In this document: positions 12,775-25,039 of the stretch, piece after piece
Numbering within the stretch: position 1 is the first letter of the stretch
Layout: the number at the start of each line of letters is the position of its first letter
Assembly: GCA_016800925.1 (NCBI GenBank)
Contig: JABCPU010000116.1
Span: 110,029-174,028, forward strand
DNA from: Suillus spraguei
Taxonomy: Eukaryota > Basidiomycota > Agaricomycetes > Boletales > Suillaceae
Reading direction: 5' to 3'
Length of the DNA stretch: 64,000 nt
The notes under the pieces: model-generated
What the model saw: only the letters and a program-made list of their open reading frames with translations
Told to the model about the DNA's origin: nothing
Database searches by the model: none
Translations under genes and position numbers: made by a program

Positions 12775-14416
12775 ATGTCAGCGGTCAGGCCCCAACGGAA
12801 AATTGCAGGACAAAAGGAACAAGCCTGGAACATTCTGTACCTCCCAGATGGACGGCGCACTATCACCTGTTCAGATGACGCTTCGCTGCGAGTATGGGAC
12901 TTGGAAAGTGGCAAGCAGAAAAGCAAGATTTGGGAAGATAAAGGCAGTGGAACAGTGTGGGCCATAGCGTTGTCACCGGGCGGCAAGGAAGTGGCAAGCG
13001 GGAGTGATGATGGCATAGTGAGGTTATGGGAGATTGAGACAGTCAAAGTTACTGCGAGATGGACAGGTCACAGTTCGGGGGTGCCATCTATCTGCTGGAG
13101 TCCAGACGGAGGTCGACTGGTGAGCGGATCCTACGATGGAACAGCAAGAGTGTGGGATGTCGAGAGCGGCGAGACTGTCCTTGAAGCAATCCAGACTGGA
13201 CAAATATATGTGCGCACGGTTCGCTATTCACCTGATGCAACAATGATTGCAACGGGCGGGCAAGACGCCGTCGGCGAGTCCTCAGTAAAACTCTGGGATG
13301 TCAAGACGGGCGAACTGCTCAAAACACTCAAGGCAAAGACACCAGCTGGTGAAGTTTTGTGTTTGGCTTGGTCTTCGTGCGAGCGCATCATCTGACAAGA
13401 CAACACGACTTTGGAACATTGAAAATAACCAACCCATTGGACCACCCCTCCTCCATGAAGACCCAGTAAGATCTGCGGCCTTTTCTCCCGATGGAAAAAT
13501 ACTAGCCACTTCTGCGATGACCGTCACATATACACATGGGATGTCGCTGCTATTGTCAGGGAAGCTGGCCTTGGCAAACTTCTGACTGTGAGTTTGAATC
13601 TTGTTTCCTATCGACTACACTGATGACACATATTTGATAGGCTTCCGCCCCCAAGGTATTTCGAATTCGGACATTTAGAGGTTATATGCACTAACAATAT
13701 TATTGCAGGTTGGTGGCAAGTCTATCTTAAAGGTAATTGGCCCCTTCTTTGAGTATTCCCTACTTTTATTCATCCTTGTACCAGGCGGATGCTACACAAC
13801 ATCGAAATCAGAAATTCACGGATGCGCATCGATTACCCCCACGTTTTTTTGATGATGTACATGTTGGTGTGAGTTCCCAGAATCATGGTCTGACATGTTT
13901 GTGACACTTCAGTTTTTAGCCTTCTACGACACGTCGTCCTCCTCCTCGTCATGGCCGTGGAAGCCGTACAACACCCTCCTCACCACATACTCTCCTTGGT
14001 CGACTTTCCTTGCTCATTCCCCGTTCTCACCACATCACACCGAGTGTTGTTGAGGTGCCCACCGTCCAGGACAGAAAGGTATGTTTACCTCCGAGTTCTA
14101 CCTGGTTCGATGTCAATTCGCTTCGAAGGCCTTGTATGTCTCGCCACCGCGCCAGAAAAAAAAACTCTTGCAAGGCACCCATACTCAAGGTCAACAACAA
14201 CAAGAAGGTACTCATGACCAGGCATCATCGTCTTGTCCCCCAGTGACTTCTGCTACCGCAACATCCATGACATCTGCAGCTGCTGGCACAGCTCCTGCGT
14301 CTGCAACTACAACATCGTCGCCTCCTGCTGCCGCCATAAACAATTTCGGCCTGTGGACTCGCCTAGTGCTCTGCATCTGCTGCGTCTCTACTGACTATAC
14401 CAATGGCCGTCATTGA
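12775..14416 (+). pseudogene. WD40-repeat protein gene, frame broken
   Basis: From ATG 12775 the frame encodes four WD40 blades (LRVWDLESG, VRLWEIET, ARVWDVESG, VKLWDVKTG) and stops at 13393-13395. A fifth blade (SSDKTTRLWNIEN) continues in another frame after an apparent loss of about 20 bases just before it. A sixth (RHIYTWDVAAIV) follows a further one-base shift near 13515. Downstream, short exons separated by plausible GT-AG introns (one with RLPPRFFDDVHVG) and a Ser/Thr/Gln/Ala-rich tail to about 14416 match the usual layout of a large Agaricomycete WD40 family of unknown function. WD40 propellers are scaffolds. The two breaks suggest a pseudogene. Confidence 0.7.
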
Positions 14417-14735
14417 TGAAACGGTGTCTCATCATTCCCTTATTATGCACCGGCGCTGTCCTTGTGTCGTACTACTATTTTCACCATGCAGATGCCAATT
14501 CTACTTCATCGAGCCTATCGCCGTGATTCACCGCTGTGGCTGAAGCGTCTTCCTGCAATGCAACTGCCAACTATGACTGTCTGAACGGGCAGAGTGGGAT
14601 GCAGTACTTTATGATCGGGATCTTTAGGTGCATTCTTCCTGGGTGCCTGGAATCCTTTGTCTCGCATCTTTATGTGTATCTGAGGGCAGTAAACGTCGTA
14701 ATAACATGGATATGTACTTCAGAAGAGCTGTGATC
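13715..14735 (+). repeat. copy A of a ~1-kb direct duplication (WD40-gene tail)
   Basis: This stretch and 21655-22615 align in the same orientation over about 1 kb with roughly 85-90% identity by eye. Shared parts include the RLPPRFF exon, the Ser/Gln-rich tail and the sequence after GCAGATGCCAATTC. The NLR gene lies between the copies on the opposite strand. Confidence 0.8.
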
Positions 14736-15818
14736 ATGTCAGTGCCAACTCTGACCCCTTCTTATCTCCTCCTGGCTGGCAAGCACAATGATCACTTGGA
14801 TTATTGGTTCTCGTTACCTCATGGGAACAACCTTTCAAAATCTGCGTCTGGCCATTGATCCTACAAATCATCTATCAGGCTCTGGTCGCTGGCACCAGGT
14901 TTGGGATGTAGAGAGGTAGATAGTCGATCTGGACCGCGGCGTCGATTTGCTCGGGTTGTAGAAGGCCTTGTGCCGCGGCTACGCCGGAGTGACATAGATT
15001 TTGTGCTTTTCGAAATATCCAATAGTTCCTGTGAGTGGTGTCTCATGAGTCGAGAGAGGTATGCAGCATTTAAAGCGGAGTGTGCCCGGACACCGGTGCT
15101 AGAAAGGTCATCCGCGTGGTTCTTCGTACTTCATTGTGTTTGTAATCATTTTCTGACGCGCAGGGTAAGGTTTGACACGGCATACAAGTAGGCCTTGTAA
15201 GGTGAAATCACAATCAGTAAGAGTGTCCATTGAGATAATGAATCGACGAGCTGGTCCGTGCGTTGCGGAGTACATCAGCATAATGTTCAGTACACTAAAG
15301 CGGCCGTGAACTAAATAAAATGGCCGTGAACTACATACAATGATCATGATCGTGACAAGTGGGATTTGGAACCTTTGGGTGGATTTGGTACCTTGACTTT
15401 GACTGTTTGGCTTGTAGGGTATCTGGAGGGCGCGAGCCGCTGTGGAATTCGGTTATGGAGTAAGAAAGGGGAGGGGGGGCATGTGGGTGCTACGTTGGGG
15501 GAATAGATTGCGAAGCGATGGTGCATGCACGGTTGAGTGGGAAGGTATTGGCAGATATGATACTAGGACGTGAACTTGAGGACAAGCTTGTAGTGAGTTA
15601 CTGAGAAGCATGGAAGAAGGAAGAGGCGGAGAATGCAGTGAAACCATTGGGCGATGATCGCGAGCTTAATCCGATGGCGATGTCAAGGGATGGTCGATGG
15701 GGTGTCACTAAATGTTTCTAAAATCTCCATAATGGATACACTGCGACGGTGATCCTCAGTACTAAGTTCTACAGGTGTTGATTTCAGTAAATGCGAAGAA
15801 CAGAAAGGATGTCGAGAC
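14736..15818. other. intergenic, no gene recognised
   Basis: No domain-bearing frame seen between the WD40 tail duplicate and the 3' end of the NLR gene. Confidence 0.5.
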
Positions 15819-18160
15819 TCACCACTCTCGGCACCTCTGCCAGTGTTGTCCATGCGCCATGCGACTCAAATCAAGCTCAGTACCTCCTCCTCTGAGTATC
15901 ACTAATACAGTTTGAGGGTTATAAAAGGGTTGTCGAGAAGCGGGTGGAACCCAGAATAACAGCCGACATTTGGGCCCTATCACCCATCCACCATCAACAT
16001 TCACGAAAAAGGGGGTTGAACTGCGGTCATCATGGGGTGCTCCCTCCATTAACTCAGAAGTGTTGCGCAGCGCGTGGACAGAGTCGGATGAGAAAGAAAT
16101 GAAGTGATTGTTCGAAGTGTCCAATGGCATAATAGTGGCGGCCTCGATCGTGGGGGGTTCGTCTGAGAATGGTGAAGGATTTGATACGGCGTACTGCTGG
16201 GATGACTGCCTCATCACTGCATACCACAGCCGAATAGTCCTATCCTCTGAACCAGTGATAATGCGAGTGCCGTTCGGCGAGAAGGAGACCGACAAAACTG
16301 AATTTGTGTGCCCCCCGCAAGGGTTCACCGACTGGCTGCCCCGTTGCAGCATCCCACAGCCGAACAGTGGCATCCCAAGAACCACTGACAATGCGAGTGC
16401 CGTCCAACGAGAACGAGACCGACGAAACTGAATCAGTGTGCCCCTGCAAGGGATCACCAACTGGCTGCCCCGTTGCAGCATCCCACAGCCGAATAGTTTT
16501 ATCCCTTAAACCAGTGACAATGCGAGTGCCGTTGGCGAGAACGAGACCGACAAAACTTCTGTAGTGTGCCCTTGCAAGGGATCACCAACTGGCCGCCCCG
16601 TCGCAGCATCCCACAGCCGAACACTCTTGTCCCAAGAACCACTGACGATGCGAGTGCCGTTCGGCGAGAACGAGACCGAAGAAACTAAATTGGTGTGCCC
16701 CCGCAAGGGCTCACCGACTGGCTGCCCCGTTGCAGCATCCCACAGCCGAACAGTCTTATCCTCTGAACCAGTGACGATGCGAGTGCCGTCCGGCGAGAAG
16801 GAGACCGAACAAACTGAATTTGTGTGCCCCCGCAAGGGCTCACCGACTGGCTGCTTCGTTGCAGCATCCCACAGCCGAACAGTGGCATCCCAAGAACCAC
16901 TGACGATCTGAGTGCCGTCCGGCGAGAACGAGACCGAAGAAACTAAATCAGTGTGCCCCCGCAAGGGCTCACCGACTGGCTGCCCCGTTGCAGCATCCCA
17001 CAGCCGAACAGTGGCATCCCTTGAACCACTGACAATGCGAGTGCCGTCCGGCGAGAACGAGACTGACCAAACGGAATCAGTGTGCCCACCCAATGGCTCA
17101 CTAACTGGCTGCTCCATTGCAGCATCCCACAGCCGAACAGTCTTATCCGAAGAACCACTGACAATGCGAGTGCCGTCTGGCGAGAACGAGACCGACAAAA
17201 CTTCTTCAGTGTGCCCTTGCAAGGGATCACCAACTGGCTGCCCTGTCGCAGCATCCCACACCCGAACACTTTTATCCCAAGAACCACTGACGATGCGAGT
17301 GCCGTTCGGCGAGAACGAGACTGACAAAACTTCTCTAGTGTGCCCGCGCAAGGGCTCACCGACTGGTTGCCCCGTCGCAGTATCCCACAGCCTAACAGTC
17401 TTATCCGAAGAACCACTGACGATGCGAGTGCCGTCCGGCGAGAACAAGACCGACCAAATTGTAGAGGTGTGACCCCGCAAGGGCTCACTGACTGGCTGCC
17501 CCGTTACAGCATCCCACAGCCGAATAGTGTTATCCCTTGAACCACTGACGATGCGAGTGCCGTCCGGCGAGAACGAAACCGAAAAAATGGTGGAGGTGTG
17601 CCCCTGCAAGGGCTCACCGACTGGCTGCCCCGTTGCAGCATCCCACAGCCGAATAGTCTTATCATCTGAACCAGTGACGATGCGAGTGCCGTCCGGCGAG
17701 AACGAGACTGACCAAACTGAATCAGTGTGCCCCCGCAAGGGATCACCGACTGGCTGTCCCGTTGCAGCATCCCACAGCCAAACAGTGCCATCCCTTGAAC
17801 CAGTGACGATGCGAGTGCCGTCCGGCGAGAACGAGACCGACCAAACTAAATCAGTGTGCCCCCGCAAGGGCTCACCGACTGGCTGCCCAGTCGCAGCATC
17901 CCACAGCCGAACAGTCTTATCCCAAGAACCAGTGACAATGCGAGTGCCGTCTGGCGAGAACGAGACCGACTGAACTGAATTGGTGTGCCCCCTGAGCACG
18001 GTCTGAACAGCGGCCATATACGTGGAAGAGGCGAAACCGTGCAGAAAACTTTCGATAGCATACAGCTGGAAGGCGAAAATGGGAGTGCTGAGACATACAG
18101 ATGCGGTGTGCTGTGTGAAATCATTCCGCCAAAGACTTGAATGAACCTCTGTACATCCAT
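15819..18160 (-). CDS. WD40 propeller half of the NACHT-WD40 (NLR-like) gene
   Basis: This is the C-terminal half of the gene whose NACHT half lies at 18170-21051. A linker ([24 protein letters not shown]) leads into about 14 WD40 repeats of 43 aa, each of the form [42 protein letters not shown] written here as a pattern. The first 11 are in one open frame from 18017, and the C-terminal ~150 residues diverge. In the family this propeller senses ligands or partners. Three one-base shifts interrupt it: in an A4 run at 18044-18047, at 16533/16534, and in a C6 run at 16311-16316 where sister repeats have C5. Restoring each simply rejoins the normal repeat, so either recent pseudogenisation or sequencing error is possible. 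Confidence 0.8.
16220..18000 (-). repeat. 129-bp tandem array encoding WD40 blades
   Basis: About 14 copies of a 129-bp (43-codon) unit are near-identical at the DNA level, including synonymous positions. Most differences fall in the few variable codons before VxSVSF and at the xSGSxDxT turn. Homogenised WD arrays of this kind are known from fungal het-D/het-E-type NLR genes, where repeats shuffle and variable surface positions diversify. Confidence 0.85.
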
Positions 18161-18169
18161 TACAGTCGA

Positions 18170-21051
18170 AGAGACATCTTTGAATTTTGGGTGGCCCTGT
18201 GGTCGCTCATGAGCGCTTTAGCTGGCACCTAATAGTAGGGTGCTCACCTTCAGCCACTGGGCAATGGGCGGAAGAGCAGTAACTGCACCGCTGAGCGCAT
18301 TGATCAACGCGAGTGACTCGAGCCAGAAAAACAGCCGTTCGTGGTCGAAGAACAATTTCACTTTTTTAGCGAGTTCCTTGTCAAAGACCGTGGTTCGTAC
18401 ATGCGAAGTCCAGAGTCGAGATGAATAAGATAGATGAGGGGGATGCATTTTTGGACCCGTTCTTGCAGCCCAAGATCTTCCTTATTTGGTAGATACGACG
18501 ACTTTAAATCACAGATATTGAACCGAAGATCCTCTTCCATCACTCCAAGTGACGTGAATGCAAGGTCGTGTTGCGCCTTTGACAGGTCGATGAAAAAGTC
18601 TCCGCTGGATCGTTTGTCTGTTAAGAAATCATGGAAGGATGCGTGAAGGGGTCGGATTGGGGAATCTGGGCTGGTGGTGCCGCTGAGGAGGGAACCCATA
18701 CTTTTGACCACATCCTCCACGGTGAAATGATCTTCTTGCGTTGGAAAATGGTGCCTCATGGCGTTCAGGGAAGCTAAAGGAAGGGGTTCGACTGTGCCTA
18801 GTATTTGTCTCATCACTGAGTGAAATCTCGCTAGGGCAGTCGAACGGAGTTTCTCCGATTGCGGAGAAGTATCCCTGGGTATCACATCTGTTAAAATGAG
18901 TCTATACATGTTGTGCAACAGCTCAGCAGAGTCGCCTGACACCACAGTATTGTAGCATCCCCTTTGAGATCGCCCAAAACGGGATTCTTTGATGTATCCG
19001 CAGGCCAGACGCGCCCACTCGAAAAGTCCATCAGCCTTCTCAGCGAGGACTCCAAACTCTCTGCCTTGGAAACCTAACCCTTCCAACTCTTTGGTAACGT
19101 AAGTACGTATGTCGCGCTTTGCGAATGCTGGTAGAATATCGTCCATCGATATCTGTCGAATATGCTGAACACTGTCAAACTCTTTTTTGAGGTCATCAAG
19201 CGGGCGAGAGGTAATGATAAAGCGGAAATTCCCTGGGAGGTCTGTGATATTGGGAACGGCGGGATTTGGATGTTTCCCAGCTAGAATGCGAAGGAGGTCT
19301 CTCCGTGTCTCTACTCCACCGCTCTCGTCCACTGCTTCGATCACGATCGTGGTGGGTTCTCCAGTTGACCCAGATGACTTCTTCAGGGGTTCAATTAGAA
19401 GCTTCTGCCACTGCTGGATGATATCCGCCGTCGTCTTAAGCGCATTTGACCTCTTAACTGCATTTGCTAATGCCCGCCTCATCTCTGGATCACGGTCAGC
19501 CAAGTCCTGCGCAATTGTGGAAAAGATCTTTTCATGGCGACGGTCTGCTTCTCGCTGCCGGTCAAAACAGTAAAACGAACCAAGTCCTCCCACGTCTTCG
19601 GACCACTTAGAAATGGTGTGGGCGATGGCTGATTTGCCCTTCCCTGCAGGGCCAGATAGCCACAGTACGCGTGGAACGTTGTCCCCAGTGCTGCTGATCC
19701 AGTCCGTAATCTGGGAAAGGATCTCCGTGCGTGTCCCTTCAAGGCATTCTTTTTTGGTATCTAGTCCCGCGCCCTCTGCATAAGTCATACCGCTGAGGCC
19801 CAATGTATCTTCTAAAAAAGGTGTGAATATATGTGAAGTGACGAGGACGTCCGAACCCTTACCCATATCATGAACGTGTACAGCTATGTCGTGGACGCTT
19901 ATGGCTACGTCCCGGTCCCGGAAGTTTTGCATGAGCCTGTCGAACACGTCATTGTACTTTTGGATCGTATCTGTTGTTTCCGAGGTGACGTCCTTTCTAA
20001 GTCTGGTCCCTATGATGATAGTAGAGGCTTGAGACGGTAGAGTACGCAATAGCTTAGTACGACTCACAAAAGTTCTTGGTCTCCGAATAATTTTTGATAA
20101 AATTAGCACATTCGCGGGTCTGCTGAGAAATCTTTGCGAGGATAGCGCGCATCGATGAGATTTTGGCAAGCATGTCGTCTTGTATTATCAAGCTGTAAAC
20201 TTCACATATCTTCTTGAGGAGTTTGAGTACCGCTTTGTCGCGATTCGCTTGAGCTAGAATAATCTGCATAGACGATGGCTGAATTACAGCAGGAGATCGG
20301 GAGAGAGAAAAAAAAACATACTTTGGCTGCACAAGACAACACGCGCAGTGCCATCTTTGCATATGGATGCACCTGTGAAATAAGATCAGTTCGGTTCTGA
20401 TTGAGAGGAGGGTCCATACATCCACGAGCTTCCCAATGACATCATCGAATATCCTGAGGGGTCTGAGATAGTTATCCTGGGACCATGCACCTTGAAGAAC
20501 GGAAACCGCGGTTGTTGCAGGTCCAGAAAGTGGATGCATGTGCTTTGCAACCTGTTGAGTATTCTGAAGTGCAGATTGGGTATCAACCTCTACTTCCACA
20601 CGAGACGGGGCCGCCTGAACCTGGGTGACCGTGGCATTTTAGAGAGAGCGCAGAGATTGGAGGACAAGTACAAGAACCTGCGTACCTCGAGATTGAGATT
20701 CGGGGTTGATGAGGCACATTCGTTCTGGGGGACAGGGCTGCGGTTGCGGTTGAGGGAATCCTTCGAGCGCTTATGCCAATTTTAGCCGTATTCCAGGACA
20801 GTCATGCTCGTAGACCCACCGAGATACTTAACTTGTTCGCACCGTTTTAAGCTTTTCCAGAAACCGACCGACTCTGCCACGGGGTTGGTGCTGGACGAAG
20901 GATGTATGAATATCAGTATTTGGGATGAAGTAAACTAAGTGATCATAATGAGCTCACGTACCGAATTTCCAGGAGGCTGAAGTGTTGGTTCGCTAGTTGT
21001 GTGGGTTTCTTGAGCGGAATCCCTTTGAGTCGATGAGTTGCCTTTTCTCAT
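18170..21051 (-). CDS. NACHT NTPase half of an NWD-type NLR-like protein
   Basis: Transcription runs leftwards. The likely start is ATG at 21051 ([12 protein letters not shown]..., exon 20962-21051). Further small N-terminal exons are supported by in-phase junctions, for example [17 protein letters not shown] and [13 protein letters not shown]; exon 2 is uncertain. The main frame 20169-18358 holds a conserved N-terminal linker and the NACHT NTPase. Walker [10 protein letters not shown] is at about residue 173 of that frame, SFYCFDRQ follows, and Walker [11 protein letters not shown] is at about 274. Sensor and winged-helix regions come next ([38 protein letters not shown]). The family are STAND ATPases involved in heterokaryon incompatibility and non-self recognition. 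A one-base shift in a G5 run at 18438-18442 separates the end of this frame from the continuation ([15 protein letters not shown]). The WD40 half follows after an intron. Confidence 0.8.
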
Positions 21052-21654
21052 TGTAAATAGCAGATGAGGGTCAGAATCAGTAGGTTCGAAGGACGTATAC
21101 GTACTTATATATATAAATATAAGTAGTACCAGCCTCGAGGCAAATATTTGTTGCATACATTGATGGCAAGCGATGCACATAGGCGTGCTCAATTCTTTTT
21201 TTTTGGGACAAGCGAGTCTATTATATAGCTACTATACCTCAACCCTGTCGTTCACACCTTGTGACAGGCAGTGACGATGTCATTGACCACGCATTCTGAG
21301 CGTCGCGACGCGGAAATCACAGGGAACCTCGTGCCACGCCTTCTCGAGCACACGGACACGACAAATGGGCGTCTGTGCAAAATAATTTGTCCAAACGAAG
21401 AGTCAGAAAAGTAAAATATGGAATTCAACACACACCTATGATAAGAACGATCCTACACCAAAATTCCGAAAGTCTGACAAGCATCTCCGTGGGGTCCTTG
21501 CCCCATGATGACATACCTCCCATGTATTGCTCAGTGCTCACTAGCCCATCGACGACCGTGGTCACTTTGTTCTTTGTCCATCACCTCTTTGCCCAACATG
21601 TGAGGCTGGAGAACGCATTTTCCTCTGGCGTCCTTATGCGCTCTAATCGTGCTA

Positions 21655-22615
21655 TTGCAGGTTTGTGACAAGTAATTCTCAGAGGTAATTGGTCCTTTCG
21701 TTGAGTTCTCCCTACTTTTATGCCAGGCGGATGCTACACAACTTCGAAATCAGAAATTCACGGATGCGCATCGATTACCGCCACGTCTTTTCAATGATGT
21801 ACATGTTAGTGTAAGTTTTTGAAAGACCTGTTTCTGACACTTGAGTTTTTAGCCTTCTACGACACGTCATCACCTCCCCGTCATGGCCGTGGCAGCCCTA
21901 CTCATCACATACCCTCCTTGGTCGGCTTTCCTCGCTCTTTCCCCGTTCTTACCACATCACGCCGAATGTTGCTGTGCAGCCCACCGTCCAGGACAGAAAG
22001 GTATGTTTACTGCCTGGTTCGACGTCAATTCGCTTCGAAGCCCTTGAATGTCTCCCCGCGCCAGAAAAACTTGCAAGGTACCCACACTCGAGGTCAACAG
22101 CAACAACAAGGTCGATCTCATGGCCGGATATCATCGTCTTGTCCCCCATTGACATCTGCTACCGCAACGTTCGTGCATCTTCAGCTGCTGGTGCAGCCAC
22201 TACATCTGCAACTACAACACCGTCGTCTTAAACAATCTCGTCCTGTGGACTCGCATAGTGCTCTCTTCCGCGTCTCTATTGACTATACTAACGGCTCGTC
22301 ATTGATGAAGCGGTGTTTCCTCACTCGCATGACTTCTTATTATGTGCCGACGTTGTTGTCCTCGTGTCGTATTTCTATTTTCACCATGCAGATGCCAATT
22401 CTACTTCATCGCTGTGATTCACCGCTGTGGCTGAAGCGTCTTCGTGCAATGCAACCGCCAACTATGACTCCCTGAACGGGCAGTGCGCGATGGATCTTTC
22501 GGCGTCTTCTTCCTGGGTGTCTGGAGTCCTTCACCTCGCACCCTTATGTGTGGCTGATGGCAGTAAATGCCGTGATGGCACGGAGATGTACTTTGGAAGA
22601 GCCGATAACGTATGC
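21655..22615 (+). repeat. copy B of the ~1-kb WD40-gene tail duplication
   Basis: Second copy of 13715-14735 in the same orientation, lacking the WD40 blades. It keeps the short exons and the Gln/Ser-rich tail in broken form. Since only the 3' end is present it is a gene fragment. Confidence 0.8.
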
Positions 22616-22956
22616 ATTGAGCTGCAGGCAGTATTGTGCGCTCAGAAGCGAAGGAATTGACGTATACTAGATGTATGACCCACCAGAGTTGGTGATATAC
22701 GACAACTAGTACTGATGTAGTACAAGGTATAGTTTCCAGACCGCTCGCCATCATTAGTGGCACTGGCAACGTCTCCCCGCAAGACCTTAATCCCAACTAT
22801 GTATTGCATAAGTATATTACCCTTGTCAATACAACAAAGATATCAGGCTCTATATTCGTATTGCGCACGAAATCAAATAAGATAATATCGAAGAACAAAA
22901 CAACCACAAAGTCAGTACCTCCTAGCATAGCGGAACAACATCCAGCATGACATGCC

Positions 22957-23830
22957 TTACAAAGGCATGAACCCCATCGGACGCGCCGCCACCTCCATCT
23001 CCGACTCCCCATACATACCATGGGCCATCTGCATCGTCTCCCCATCAAATCCCAAAGACACTTCCCAAACAATTTCTTATCCACTGGATACTGAATTCGG
23101 CTCGTAAGATGCTGCCCGCCCACCAAATCCTTGATCACCCCAGCAATAAGCCGCTGCTTATGCACGTTGATCAATGTCCAGCTGCATCGAAGGCGGGAGA
23201 GGCGTCAGAGAATCGAATACTTCTGGGTAGGCTGGAGACTCGAAATCGACAGCCTTGGAGTCGATGCCGACGGGGTCATGAGGCGAGATTGGGTCGATCA
23301 GATCTGACAGTCTGCTATAGCGTTATAGTAGAGAAAGATAGACCCCGATGAATGGGACGCAGGCTAATGACGTCTTGGCATCGTTGGCACCTTTTGATTT
23401 TTCCGAGGGTAGATCTGTGCTTCTGCTGCTCAAGACCGTAGACGTACGCGTTGTCAATTCAGTGTCTTTGGGTCTACCATAGCAGCGATAGAATCGCGCA
23501 TGGCCTTGAAATCATCGTCTGGCGATACGAATCGCTTCAGTTTCTGAAACAACCCTTTCTCCTACAGCCTCACGCATTCCTGATGCCGATGCATAGCTTT
23601 CGCGACCCACTCGTTTTGCAAACCGGTGATGATAGCTACCAACGTGTTGAAATTATTATCCTGAATGTATGCTTTCTGGACCACGTCGCGCGAAGTCAGA
23701 ATTAGTCTCCTTAAAATAGAACATCATCGAAAAGCGACACGAATAAACTTGCTCACCAATATCACCCTATCGTTCAGACGCGTCATCGGCATTCACAAAG
23801 TTCACAAGCAGATTAGACTGCCCTCGAACA
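22957..23830 (-). pseudogene. RasGEF domain protein, decayed
   Basis: Reading leftwards, ordered fragments of a fungal RasGEF (Cdc25-homology) catalytic domain appear: LLVNFVNADD near 23800, NFNTLVAIITGLQNEWVAKA near 23640, LFQKLKRFVSPDDDFKAMR, then ACVPFIGVYLS, LSDLIDPISPHDPVGID, PEVFDSLTPLPPS, and LINVHKQRLIAGVIKDLV. RasGEFs load Ras with GTP at membranes. The copy is broken by a stop after CVRL near 23568 (probably an old Trp codon) and by one-base shifts near 23175 and near 23055, the latter rejoining GFDGETMQMAHGMYGE. It is therefore a pseudogene. The N-terminal half of the protein was not found. Confidence 0.75.
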
Positions 23831-23972
23831 ACAGCTAATGCACTCGTCTTCTGGCTCCACCGTGACTCAGCCTCCCAACGCGCCTGGTCTTGAGATACTG
23901 TGCCCAATCCAACACGTTCACATCCTGACACAATATTCAGCCGCCAAGATCAATTCTTCAGGATTGACCCCC

Positions 23973-24000
23973 AAGAAAAGAAAAGAAAAGAAAAGAAAAG
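23973..24000 (+). repeat. (AAAAG)n microsatellite
   Basis: Five uninterrupted AGAAA/AAAAG units inside otherwise unassigned sequence. Confidence 0.9.
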
Positions 24001-24799
24001 CCCTCGGTCGATCATTGAGAAATGTTGTATGATCAGGTCAGCGCTCGCGTTCAGGATTCAACTTCGGTGCAGTTTTCGACCAGGAGAGATCAATTTGGAT
24101 GGAGAGGTTATCACGAAGAGGGATGCTGTAGGCGAGCCATGGGATGTAGTAGCACTGCAAAATCTTACATAAGTGGAACAACATCTTCAGGCGAGTCACA
24201 AACAGAAAAGCCTATACCGTTTGCGCGGGAGCTGTTGGTATGTGGCGTTAACTATCTAGCGATAACTTTAATAAGGTTCGAAGGCAACGACACAGGTGGA
24301 ATAATGCTTTCGAGTAAATGACAGGGTAAAAGCAGCGTAGAATATAAAGCCTGACAAATTCAGTCAGCGACCAGTCCTGTGTTACACATTCCGAATAGGC
24401 TCACATCTGTGACAGTATAGTACTAGTGTAGCGGTCATTAATGAACCAAGAAGCTGGTAAAGAGCCACACCTACTCCTACAGGACACCATAGTTAATCAG
24501 AGGAAAACAGTAGGTATATGTGGAGAAATCTCACTGTATCTGTCAGCGAGATGATCGGAACATTTTCTGTATGCCGTTGGTCAGAAAAAGCAAAGACAGA
24601 GAATGGACTAAGGATATATACCCAGCATGCACACGCTGATTATGAGAGATAGACAATTAGCACAACACCGATTGTATAGCCTTCGGAACATACGCAGCAA
24701 ATAACATTCCAAGGTAGCGTATCTAGGATACCTTCCAGTCAGCACAACATAGCAACCGCGACAAACAAAATACATACACCTTCTCATATCAGTTCCTCT

Positions 24800-25023
24800 G
24801 ACATGAGGCTCTACTCACCAAGACCAATTCTACCTGTAAGATCATTCTTAGCAAGAGGGCTGCCCCGGTCATAACATCAACATACTTCTTGTCCAAATGT
24901 AAGTGCTGAAAATACTTGTGTAAGATGCCAGCAGTCCTTTCAATATTATCATGCTCACCCCAATCATACGTTACTCCAACAAAGGCGGCAACTGCGAAAC
25001 CACAGTCAAGGTTAGATTGAGAC
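24800..25023 (-). pseudogene. DUF6533-like membrane protein fragment
   Basis: A minus-strand start MSQSNLDCG leads to a hydrophobic helix ending AAFVGVTYDW. Removing a plausible GTGAGC...TTTCAG intron joins this to ALTFGQEV, giving the YDWALTFxQEV signature I associate with the large Agaricomycete DUF6533 family of multi-pass membrane proteins of unknown function. The frame stops directly afterwards and the rest is not recognisable, so it looks like a remnant. Moderate to low certainty. Confidence 0.4.
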
Positions 25024-25039
25024 ATCAGCTTTAACATGT

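Noticed and set aside
12620..12967. Arg-rich frame MLRRRRDRPASEIAARK as a separate gene
   Set aside because: From 12775 it overlaps the well-supported WD40 frame; at most its first part is a 5' exon, without a confirmed junction.
16304..17973. Long plus-strand frames across the WD40 array (repeating [19 protein letters not shown])
   Set aside because: They are antisense readings of the 129-bp WD40 repeat, not genes.
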